Shown here piece by piece: positions 26,133 through 33,433 of a stretch of 37,060 nt of DNA. The stretch comes from Flavicella sp963932955 (GTDB taxonomy: Bacteria > Bacteroidota > Bacteroidia > Flavobacteriales > Flavobacteriaceae). The notes below the pieces were generated by a model. It was not told the DNA's origin. It made no database searches and was given only the letters and a program-made list of their open reading frames with translations. Location: positions 1-37,060 of the forward strand of contig CAWVRK010000019.1 in NCBI GenBank assembly GCA_963932955.1, read 5' to 3'. The translations under genes and the position numbers were made by a program. Positions within the stretch are counted from its first letter, which is position 1. Each line of letters begins with the position of its first letter.

Positions 26133-27527
26133 TTATATTTTTTCTGCCAAAACCAAGGCTTTTTTCAAGGCTGCCAATTTGTTATTTACCTCTTGCAATT
26201 CTTTTTCTTCTTCGGAATCAATGACGATTCCAGCACCCGCCTGAGAGTACAACACATTGTTTTTACTCACAAAAGAACGAATGGCAATCGCCAAGTTAAC
26301 GGAACCGTCCAAACCTAGTACCCCGACAGCTCCTCCATAAAACCCACGCGATTGGTTCTCGTAGGTATCGATCAGCTGCATGGCTTTGTATTTGGGCGCA
26401 CCGCTCAAAGTACCTGCAGGAAAGGTGTCCCCGACGATTTCTATCGGGTTGCCTTTGATCGCACCTTGAACTGTAGACACCAAATGAATTACATGACTGA
26501 AGTATTGAACTTCTTTAAAAACCTCAACGGTCACATGGTCTGCGTGTTTGCTCAAGTCGTTCCGAGCCAAATCGACCAACATGACATGTTCTGCATTTTC
26601 TTTTTTGTCTTCAGACAATTTTTTGCCCAATTTCAAATCTTCTGCCATGTCTCCCGTCCGGCGAAAGGTGCCTGCTATGGGATTGATGATGGCCTTTCCT
26701 TTGCCCACTTTGATTTGTGCTTCTGGTGAAGAGCCCATCAATTTAAAACTTCCGTAGTCAAAATAAAACAAATACGGTGATGGATTGATGGACCGCAAGG
26801 CACGGTAAACGTTGAATTCATCTCCTTTAAAGGACTGTTGGAACTGTCTTGATAAGACAATCTGAAACACGTCACCACGTTTGCAATGCGCTTTCCCTTT
26901 GCTCACGTATTCTTTGAATTCTTCGTCGGTACAATTAGATGTCTCTTCGCCTTCAAAAGAAAAATCCTGTGTGTGGTAGGCTTTGGAGTTCAAAACTGTT
27001 TCAATTTCTGACAAACGAGTGGTTTCCTTTTCCTCCAAATTTTCAATCAAAATCAACTCGTCGTTAAAGTGGTTGATCGCGATGACAAACCTAAAAAAAC
27101 TGTACTGAAGTAACGGAATAGCTGAAGGAGCTGCTTTGGCTTTTAGTTCGATGTTTTCAAAATACTGCACACCGTCGTAAGTAGTATAGCCATACAAGCC
27201 ATTGAATCCTTTGATCGAGGGATCACAATCCAAATCTATGGCTCCTGTGTATTGGTCAAACAGTTCGTAAAAATTGTTATTTTCCAAAGGCTGACTTTCC
27301 AAAACGCTTCCTTTGTAAGACAGTGACAATTGGTGTTGTTCTGCTTTGATGTCTACAACGGGCTCGATGCACAAAAACGAAAAACTCTCTTCTTTGCTGT
27401 GGTAATCAGAACTTTCCAACAACAAGGTGTTGGCGTATTTGTCTCTAAATTTCAAATACAGACCAACCGGAGTCATGGTGTCGGAGATCCTTTTCTTTGT
27501 AATTGATTTGAATTTTATGGCTTTCAT
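26133..27527 (-). CDS. trpE: Anthranilate synthase component I
   Basis: A 464-residue chorismate-using enzyme making anthranilate. The N-terminal LLLESSDYHSKEESFSFL segment carries the LLESS motif that forms the tryptophan feedback site in this family. NPIAGTFRRTGD, LVDLARNDL and GTLSGAPKYKAMQLIDTYE are chorismate- and Mg-binding parts of the C-terminal domain. It is the first enzyme gene of the operon. The ATG at 27527 is preceded by an A-rich tract and lies about 30 bases below the attenuator terminator, so its expression should depend on read-through at that site. Confidence 0.97.
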   Translation of the reverse strand: MKAIKFKSITKKRISDTMTPVGLYLKFRDKYANTLLLESSDYHSKEESFSFLCIEPVVDIKAEQHQLSLSYKGSVLESQPLENNNFYELFDQYTGAIDLDCDPSIKGFNGLYGYTTYDGVQYFENIELKAKAAPSAIPLLQYSFFRFVIAINHFNDELILIENLEEKETTRLSEIETVLNSKAYHTQDFSFEGEETSNCTDEEFKEYVSKGKAHCKRGDVFQIVLSRQFQQSFKGDEFNVYRALRSINPSPYLFYFDYGSFKLMGSSPEAQIKVGKGKAIINPIAGTFRRTGDMAEDLKLGKKLSEDKKENAEHVMLVDLARNDLSKHADHVTVEVFKEVQYFSHVIHLVSTVQGAIKGNPIEIVGDTFPAGTLSGAPKYKAMQLIDTYENQSRGFYGGAVGVLGLDGSVNLAIAIRSFVSKNNVLYSQAGAGIVIDSEEEKELQEVNNKLAALKKALVLAEKI

Positions 27528-27556
27528 TTTTTCTAAAATGGGTTGGTACTTGGATT

Positions 27557-27590
27557 AAAAAAAGGCTTATCGTGAGATAAGCCTTTTTTA
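27557..27590 (-). terminator. trp attenuator terminator hairpin (segments 3 and 4)
   Basis: On the minus strand GGCTTATC (27576-27583), loop TCAC, GATAAGCC (27564-27571) form an eight-pair perfect stem followed by seven T. It lies between the Trp-rich leader peptide and trpE. Its 5' arm plus loop (CTTATCTCAC, 27572-27581) can pair instead with GTGAGAAG at 27621-27628, just after the leader stop codon, which would abolish the terminator. Confidence 0.88.
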
Positions 27591-27623
27591 TTTATATGTT
27601 ACATACAAAATACAGGAAGTCTT

Positions 27624-27644
27624 CTCACTTAGGAATTAAGAGAG
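27624..27644 (-). promoter_or_regulatory. trp attenuator hairpin 1:2
   Basis: CTCTCTTA (27637-27644) pairs with TAAGTGAG (27624-27631) across a five-base loop, seven pairs with one U-U mismatch. It covers the end of the leader reading frame. The GTGAG part of segment 2 is shared with the antiterminator pairing, so a ribosome stalled on the Trp codons (27647-27655) would block segment 1 and free segment 2 for antitermination. Confidence 0.75.
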
Positions 27645-27679
27645 TTCCACCACCAACTATTTTTTGTATTGCTATTCAT
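27629..27679 (-). CDS. trpL: trp operon leader peptide with three tandem Trp codons
   Basis: A 16-codon frame reading MNSNTKNSWWWNSLNS, then TAA. Three consecutive TGG codons (27647-27655) in a 16-residue peptide are very unlikely by chance. It lies directly upstream of a terminator and trpE, and below a TAnnTTTG promoter, exactly the layout of ribosome-mediated attenuation. When charged tRNA(Trp) is scarce the ribosome stalls on the Trp codons and the antiterminator forms; when it is plentiful the terminator forms. The peptide itself needs no function. The ATG is preceded by an A-rich tract (AGAAACA), and the leader upstream of it is short, about a dozen bases. Confidence 0.88.
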   Translation of the reverse strand: MNSNTKNSWWWNSLNS

Positions 27680-27697
27680 TGTTTCTAGTTTCTGTTA

Positions 27698-27729
27698 CAA
27701 AAATAAGGGTAGATTTTTGATTGAACAAA
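27698..27729 (-). promoter_or_regulatory. Promoter of the trp operon
   Basis: On the minus strand TTTG (27726-27729), then 20 bases, then TATTTTTG (27698-27705), an exact TAnnTTTG. Transcription would begin near 27692, about a dozen bases above the trpL ATG. Confidence 0.72.
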
Positions 27730-27751
27730 TTTTTTGCGCGATTTTATTTGT

Positions 27752-27770
27752 ACAAATTCCTAGAATTTGT
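27752..27770. promoter_or_regulatory. Inverted repeat between aspS 3' end and trp promoter
   Basis: ACAAATTCCTAGAATTTGT has perfect eight-base arms around CTA. It sits about 22 bases above the trp -33 element. On the plus strand it is followed nine bases later by a T-run, so it could be a plus-strand terminator, but no plus-strand gene needs one. An operator for the trp promoter is the other option. Confidence 0.4.
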
Positions 27771-27836
27771 GGTTGTCTTTTTTTAAAACTTCAAAAAACG
27801 TCGCTTATTCTTATATAGAAAACCTAATCGAAGAGC

Positions 27837-30800
27837 CTATTTTACAACACGTACATTCATTTCTTCTACTTTTTTATCGGACAGTGGTGATGGACTTCCG
27901 AATAATAGATCTTCGCTGGAGCCTGTTTTTGGAAAGGCCATCACCTCTCGGATGGACGCCTTTTTTTCTAAAATCATCATCAAACGGTCGACACCCCAAG
28001 CGATGCCTCCATGTGGGGGTGCTCCGTAATGGAAGGCCTTGTACATCGTACCCACACTTTTGAACATTTCTTCTTTGTCATAACCCATATTCTTATAGGT
28101 AGCTTCTAAGATTTCTGGTTTGTGTGCACGTACAGATCCGCCACCAATTTCATAACCGTTTAAGATCAAATCATATTGCTGTGCGATGATGCTCCCAATT
28201 TCTTCCTCGTTTCCTTGCATGTGCTTTTCCAAGTCGTACAAAGCGGGCATTGAAAATGGGTTGTGGGTAAAGGTCCAACGACCTTCCGCTGTTTTTTCGA
28301 ACATCGGGAAATCAACCACCCATGCGGGGCGCAACTCTTTGGGATGGATCAAACGCAACAGGGTGCCCAACTCTTGGCGTACGGCATCCAATGCTTTGTT
28401 TGCAGTCGCAGCATCTGCAGCCGAAAAGAAAACAATGTCCCCTACTTTCGCGTCAGTTGCGGAGATAATTCCTGCTGCGATGTCTTCGCCCAAGAATTTG
28501 ATGATGGGCGACTGCAAATCGTTTTCATTGACAATGATATATGCCAAGCCCCCCAAACCGTGTTCTTGTGCAATCGCGGTTAGTTTTTCAATCTGCCCTT
28601 TGGACATGCGCTTGCCTCCTTGTTCTTTAGCAGACACTTTGATGCATTTGACGATTCCTCCTGCTGCGATTGGCTTGCTAAACACTTGGAAACTCGTGTC
28701 TTTTACAACCTCCGTAATGTCTTGCATTTGCAATCCAAAACGCAAATCAGGTCGGTCACAACCGTATTTGTCCATGGCTTCTTTGTAAGTAATCACTTCA
28801 AAAGGGTGTAAGACCCATTTTTTGCCATATATTTTTCGAACAATCTCGTTGAACATATTCGTGTTCAAATCGATGATTTGCTGCATGCTTGCATAGGCCA
28901 TTTCGATGTCCAACTGCGTAAATTCTGGTTGGCGGTCTCCACGAGAATCTTCGTCTCGGAAACAACGTGCAATTTGGAAATACTTTTCAAAACCACCGAC
29001 CATCAACATTTGTTTGAATTGCTGTGGTGCCTGAGGCAAGGTGTAAAAAGAACCGGCCTGTTTTCTCGAAGGCACGATAAACTCACGGGCTCCTTCATCT
29101 GTCCCAGCAGTCAAGATGGGCGTCTCTATTTCTATAAATTCTTGAGTATCTAAAATATCGCGCATCAGTTTGATCACACGATGGCGGTTGACCACTGCCT
29201 TGCGTACCTCCTCGTTTCGGTGGTCTAAAAATTTGTATTGAAAACGTACATGCTCGCTTGTTCGCATGGCTCTTTTGATTTCAAAAGGCAAGGTTTTTGA
29301 CAAGTTTAAAATTTCCAATTCCGAAGTTTCCAACTCTATTTTTCCAGAACGCAAACCGGCGTTGAAGTCATTCTCGTTGCGAAGCATAAGAACGCCTCTT
29401 ACCGAAATGACAGATTCTGATTTTAATTTCACCAACTCGTCCAAATTCGGAAAGGTCTCCCGACTCAACCGAACTTGCAAGATTTCGTTGCTGGAATCGC
29501 GCAAATCGATAAACATCAATTCTCCGTGATCTCGAACGCTCGATACCCAACCTGCCAAAGTCACTTGGAGGCCTATCGTAGCTTCTGAGAGCTCAGATAT
29601 CACATGGGTTCTGTAAGTTTCTTTGACCACCAATGGGATTTCTGGCAATTCCTCCTCCTGTACTTTTGAAGTATGCCCCTCCTCAGCATTTGTTAATACT
29701 GCGGGAGCGGCACTTTGTCCTTCTTGAACAGCGGCACCGTGCAAGGCATCTAAAACACCTTGACGAATGACTTTCCCAGAAGCTCCTTTCCCGATAATGG
29801 AAAGGACCTTTCCGACAAGAATCCCTGCTTTCCCTTGGTTCCCTGCTTGGATCTCTTTTGCGACCGCTTCGTTTGCTGCAATTACTTCCTGAATGGCTGC
29901 TTGTATCTGTGCTTCGGAAATGGTGTTTTCCTCAAAATATTTTTGGTAATTGTAGCCAGGATCTTCCAACAAAGATTGGATGGCATTTTGAACCAAAACT
30001 GCCGTTACTTTTTCCGCTTTGAACAAAGAAAAAATGGCAATAAAATCATCAATATTTTCAATGTTTGGATAGGCTTCCGGTTTGACATTGTTGGACAAGG
30101 TCTTTGCTACAAAAGAAGGATCTTTGAGTTGCTCGTTAAGAGTCACAAAGGTCTCTGAACGCATAGCATCAGCCGTGAAGAATTTGGCATCTTGAGGCAG
30201 TACCCCGCCTTCGATCAGAAGCGTTTCAACTGCAAAAGGCAATACGCTCGCATCTACTTTGGTGGTGGCGACAAGGTCTTTGATGTTTACAAAAGGCAAA
30301 TCGGGTTCCGATATAAAACGGTAATCCGCTTCAAACTCCTTTGTACGCATGGTTTTGGTTTGCTTTAAATCTGCATCCCACAAAACCGTTGTTTGCTCTG
30401 GACGGAATTCCTGGTGTGTTTTGTAATATTCCAATTGTTTTTCAACTTCCTCTTTCAAGGCTTCTCCCATAAACTTAAACGAATTTAAGTTTTTGATTTC
30501 CGTACGCGGATTCAAATCACTACTCCCTTTGAGGCGCAAAGAGACCGAAACATCGGATTTGAATTCTCCTTTTTCGAGGTTTGCCTCCGAAATTTTTAAA
30601 TTCTGAACAATGCGTTGTATGTATTGGGCATAGGTCGAAGCATCTTCAATGTTTCGGATACAAGGATCGGTCACAATTTCGATCAATGGAACTCCTGCCT
30701 TGTTAAAATCTACTAGAGAAATGGTTTTCTCATGCACTAATTTGGCCGCATCTTCTTCGATGTGTACCTGCGTCAACTCAACGGTAAAAAGAGAACCGTC

Positions 30801-31169
30801 GTTTCGGAAACAAGACACCTGTCCGTCTGGAATGACCGGGTTGTGAAATTGCGTGATTTGAATGTTTTTGGGATTGTCGGGATATTCGTAGTGCTTTCGG
30901 TCCCAAGAAATTACCTCGTTTGAAAAAGAGGAGTTGACGGCTTTTCCAAAGTAAATGGCCTTCGCTATCGCCTCTTTGTTAATGGCTGGCAACACACCCA
31001 TTTGACCGGTACAAACCGAGCAGATGTTTTCGTTGGGCTGTGCTACTTCCCGGTTGGGACAAGCACAAAACAACTTGGTGTTGGTATTCAAGCGAACATG
31101 GGTTTCCAATCCAATCACCAATTCCAATTCGTGTGCCTCTAAAGCGGCTGTCAATTGATCCAACTCCAT
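27837..31169 (-). CDS. gatB-aspS: Fusion of GatB (Asp/Glu-tRNA amidotransferase subunit B) and aspartyl-tRNA synthetase
   Basis: One intact 1110-codon frame. Residues of about 15-478 are a complete GatB: ELVIGLETHVRL, the zinc cysteines Cys35, Cys37, Cys50 and Cys53, the kinase-like core (HIEEDAAKL, DFNKAGVPLIEIV) and the C-terminal YqeY-like tail ending KGASGKVIRQGVLDALHG. A linker of about 40 residues rich in Ala, Glu and Gln follows. Residues of about 518-1110 are a full bacterial AspRS: OB-fold anticodon domain (518-625), class II motif 2 (CFRDEDSRGDRQPEFTQLDIE, 736-756), the GAD insertion (about 805-945) and motif 3 (GGIAWGVDRLMM, 1054-1065). The synthetase half has no Met at its start, though TTG and GTG codons occur nearby. 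His548 in RDHG matches non-discriminating AspRS. The gatB ATG overlaps the gatA stop (TAATG). Confidence 0.93.
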   Translation of the reverse strand: MELDQLTAALEAHELELVIGLETHVRLNTNTKLFCACPNREVAQPNENICSVCTGQMGVLPAINKEAIAKAIYFGKAVNSSFSNEVISWDRKHYEYPDNPKNIQITQFHNPVIPDGQVSCFRNDGSLFTVELTQVHIEEDAAKLVHEKTISLVDFNKAGVPLIEIVTDPCIRNIEDASTYAQYIQRIVQNLKISEANLEKGEFKSDVSVSLRLKGSSDLNPRTEIKNLNSFKFMGEALKEEVEKQLEYYKTHQEFRPEQTTVLWDADLKQTKTMRTKEFEADYRFISEPDLPFVNIKDLVATTKVDASVLPFAVETLLIEGGVLPQDAKFFTADAMRSETFVTLNEQLKDPSFVAKTLSNNVKPEAYPNIENIDDFIAIFSLFKAEKVTAVLVQNAIQSLLEDPGYNYQKYFEENTISEAQIQAAIQEVIAANEAVAKEIQAGNQGKAGILVGKVLSIIGKGASGKVIRQGVLDALHGAAVQEGQSAAPAVLTNAEEGHTSKVQEEELPEIPLVVKETYRTHVISELSEATIGLQVTLAGWVSSVRDHGELMFIDLRDSSNEILQVRLSRETFPNLDELVKLKSESVISVRGVLMLRNENDFNAGLRSGKIELETSELEILNLSKTLPFEIKRAMRTSEHVRFQYKFLDHRNEEVRKAVVNRHRVIKLMRDILDTQEFIEIETPILTAGTDEGAREFIVPSRKQAGSFYTLPQAPQQFKQMLMVGGFEKYFQIARCFRDEDSRGDRQPEFTQLDIEMAYASMQQIIDLNTNMFNEIVRKIYGKKWVLHPFEVITYKEAMDKYGCDRPDLRFGLQMQDITEVVKDTSFQVFSKPIAAGGIVKCIKVSAKEQGGKRMSKGQIEKLTAIAQEHGLGGLAYIIVNENDLQSPIIKFLGEDIAAGIISATDAKVGDIVFFSAADAATANKALDAVRQELGTLLRLIHPKELRPAWVVDFPMFEKTAEGRWTFTHNPFSMPALYDLEKHMQGNEEEIGSIIAQQYDLILNGYEIGGGSVRAHKPEILEATYKNMGYDKEEMFKSVGTMYKAFHYGAPPHGGIAWGVDRLMMILEKKASIREVMAFPKTGSSEDLLFGSPSPLSDKKVEEMNVRVVK

Positions 31170-32569
31170 TACAATATCTCTTTTAAGAAGTGTGCAAACT
31201 TTAATATCGTTTCTTCATCATTTTTGGCTGCCGTAATTTGCATTCCCGTAGGAGTTCCCTGTGGAATGGTCAATGTCGGCAACTGCCCCAAACTAAACCC
31301 AACGGTATAAGCGTCTGACAAATACATGGCATGGGGGTCTTTTAGACTGTCTCCTATCTTAGGAGGTGTCCCGGGAGTCACAGGTGACAGAATCAAGGCT
31401 ACCTCATTGAAATCGGCCTGAAAGTTCGACGCTATTTGATCTCTCAAGGACAAGCCTTTTAAGTATATTTCATCTGAAAACCCTTGCGACAACACCTGGT
31501 TTCCTCCTACGATTCTTCGTTTGGATTCCTCTGAGAAATTTTCAGACCGCGTGACGGCATAGCTCTCAATCAAGTTTTTGTCTTCGATGCGGTTTCCGTA
31601 ATTGGTTCCGTCCAATCGAGATAGGTTGGAAGCCGTTTCGGCCATGGCCAAGGTATAATAAGTAGCTACTAGGGTCTCAGATTTGAAAAAATCCAATTCC
31701 TTAACGAGGATGCCCTTTGCTTTTATTTTTTCAATACTGTTTAAGAAATCCTTTTTTACCTGAGGGTCGATCGCTTCACTTTCGACAAAGTCTTTAAAGT
31801 AACCCACTGAAGTCAGGGCCGATCCGCTTGTAGAAGTGAGTTCTGGAATTTCTTTGGAATCAATCGTTGTTTGGTCTTTGCCGTCTTTTCCGCTCAGTGC
31901 GTTTAAGACAATTCGGATGTCTTCGATGGATGTTGCCAAAGGCCCCACACAATCGGTTGAAGAAGCATAAGCCATCAGACCGAAACGCGATATCCGCCCG
32001 TAGGTGGGTTTCATCCCATATATTCCATTGTATCCTGCCGGTTGCCGAATGGACCCTCCGGTATCGCCTCCAATAGAAAAAACCGTATAGTTTTTGGCGA
32101 CATTGACTGCAGAGCCGCCACTAGATCCTCCGGCAACCAAAGAGGGTTCCGCAGCATTTTTTACGGCACCGAAAATAGTGTTTTCGCTCGAAGACCCGTG
32201 TCCAAAACTGTCACAGTTTTCTTTGACCAAGGGAATGGCTCCCAAATCCAGTAATTTTTGAATCGCAGTTGCCGTATAGGCAGATTTGTAATTTTTTAGA
32301 AAATTGGAAGATGCGGTCGTAACCGTTCCTTGAAGCATGTAAACGTCTTTGATTCCAAAAGGAATCCCTTCCAACAATCCGATTGTTTCGCCACGTGCAA
32401 TTTTGGCATCTACTTTGGCTGCCAAATCCAGTGCCATTACATCCAACAAAGTATTGACGGTATTGTGGGTGTTTTTGGCCAAACCGGTTAGTTTTTCTTT
32501 CACCAACGCCGTACAACTTATCTCTTTGGACAGCAATTGCTTGTGTATCTTTTTGATCTGTGATTCCAT
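31169..32569 (-). CDS. gatA: Asp/Glu-tRNA amidotransferase subunit A
   Basis: A 466-residue amidase-signature enzyme that releases ammonia from glutamine for amidation of Asp-tRNA(Asn) or Glu-tRNA(Gln). The Ser-cisSer-Lys triad is intact: Lys74 in PFGIKDVY, Ser149 or Ser150 in GGSSGGS, and the nucleophile Ser173 in DTGGSIRQPA. It starts one base after the gatC stop, and its own stop overlaps the gatB ATG, so the three genes are translationally coupled and yield equal amounts of the GatCAB subunits. Length and motifs are normal for the family. Confidence 0.95.
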   Translation of the reverse strand: MESQIKKIHKQLLSKEISCTALVKEKLTGLAKNTHNTVNTLLDVMALDLAAKVDAKIARGETIGLLEGIPFGIKDVYMLQGTVTTASSNFLKNYKSAYTATAIQKLLDLGAIPLVKENCDSFGHGSSSENTIFGAVKNAAEPSLVAGGSSGGSAVNVAKNYTVFSIGGDTGGSIRQPAGYNGIYGMKPTYGRISRFGLMAYASSTDCVGPLATSIEDIRIVLNALSGKDGKDQTTIDSKEIPELTSTSGSALTSVGYFKDFVESEAIDPQVKKDFLNSIEKIKAKGILVKELDFFKSETLVATYYTLAMAETASNLSRLDGTNYGNRIEDKNLIESYAVTRSENFSEESKRRIVGGNQVLSQGFSDEIYLKGLSLRDQIASNFQADFNEVALILSPVTPGTPPKIGDSLKDPHAMYLSDAYTVGFSLGQLPTLTIPQGTPTGMQITAAKNDEETILKFAHFLKEIL

Positions 32570-32570
32570 A

Positions 32571-32840
32571 CTAGTCTTCTATAACTTTAGCAACGACCAA
32601 ATACCCGTCTTTTTCTTTGGGAAAATTTTCTCGTATGATTTCCTTTTCCAAACCCGTACTTTCTTCCACCACATCCGCTCTTAAGGAAGAGACAGAAACC
32701 GCATGGGGCTTGACATTTTGCAAAGGAGCATCGGCTGTCGGATGTGCGTTTTTAATCACCTCAAACAGTTGGCTCACCGCTTCTGACGGTTGGGCTCCTT
32801 TGATACTCGACAAGATGTCGACTGTCATTATTTTACTCAT
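32571..32840 (-). CDS. gatC: Asp/Glu-tRNA amidotransferase subunit C, divergent N-terminus
   Basis: The ATG at 32840 is chosen (MSKIMTVDILSS..., 89 residues); a longer frame upstream would cover the promoter and has no family resemblance. The C-terminal half is clearly GatC: LRADVVEES...ENFPKEKDGYLVVAKVIED. The N-terminal helix that normally reads like LAKLARLELSEEE, wrapping GatA, is not recognisable; the residues there are DILSSIKGAQPSEAVSQLFEVIKN. GatC belts the GatA-GatB interface and is needed for assembly. Its place immediately before gatA supports the call. The unusual N-terminus might be adapted to the fused GatB-AspRS partner. Confidence 0.8.
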   Translation of the reverse strand: MSKIMTVDILSSIKGAQPSEAVSQLFEVIKNAHPTADAPLQNVKPHAVSVSSLRADVVEESTGLEKEIIRENFPKEKDGYLVVAKVIED

Positions 32841-32879
32841 GTCTCTTGGATTGGTTTGAAAATCGTACTTATAAGCTGG

Positions 32880-32887
32880 CAAAATTA
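32880..32887 (-). promoter_or_regulatory. Probable -7 element of the gatC-gatA-gatB::aspS operon
   Basis: The minus strand reads TAATTTTG, matching TAnnTTTG, about 39 bases above the gatC ATG. No strong TTG is present at the expected -33 position. Confidence 0.45.
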
Positions 32888-33371
32888 CAAAAGTTTTAGC
32901 GGAGTTGGAAGGGAATGGCTTGAAAATTAGAATGCGGTTTTTTCTGAACTTACCGGAAGGAAAGCTGCACAAAACTCAAGCAGGACTGCAGCGTTTTTTT
33001 TATGAAGGACAACCGCTAACTGTTTCAAATTTACAAAAACACAATAGGAGCCCTCAGCAACAAGGGGTCTCTTGAAGTGTGCTCTGACATAAATGACGGT
33101 GCACAACAAGTCGTTCGACCTAGAAAGAAAAACTTTGGTATTTTGAAGTTACATATTTTGACCTAATTGTTTCAAAATTGACGTTTTCAAGACAATTCCC
33201 CTCTTTAAAAACGACCTCGCTAAGGCATTTCTGTGTTTTCTAAAAATTCAAACAAACAAAAAACAGCTCCTTTCTGTTTTAAGCCGTTTTTAAGCCTTTT
33301 AAGGTACTTTTTCATTTATCAACATTTTTAGAAGTTGTAAACACACCCTCCGCTACAGCTGTCTATTTGTT
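32888..33371. other. Intergenic region between gatC and gyrB, no gene seen
   Basis: The region carries the gatC and gyrB promoter parts at its ends. A possible plus-strand hairpin, GCTGC and GCAGC around 32965-33000 followed by eight T, has a long loop and no gene needing it. Two TATTTTG-like sequences (near 33139 and 33154) are one base short of a promoter element. No coding frame has plausible composition. Confidence 0.4.
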
Positions 33372-33379
33372 TATATTTG
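33372..33379 (+). promoter_or_regulatory. Probable -7 element of gyrB
   Basis: TATATTTG matches TAnnTTTG exactly, 54 bases above the gyrB ATG at 33434. A TTG at an optimal distance is not obvious. Confidence 0.55.
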
Positions 33380-33433
33380 TAAGGGTCGTTTTGAAAAACA
33401 CCCCCAAACCATTTTAAAAAACCGTACAAAATC

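Noticed and set aside
28186..28788. A 200-codon plus-strand frame opposite the AspRS half
   Set aside because: It mirrors the coding pattern of the essential minus-strand gene and shows no domain.
27837..31169. The possibility that the GatB-AspRS fusion is an assembly error joining two genes
   Set aside because: The linker is in frame with no stop, lacks an ATG for AspRS, and has a plausible flexible composition. I keep the fusion but list re-sequencing as a check.
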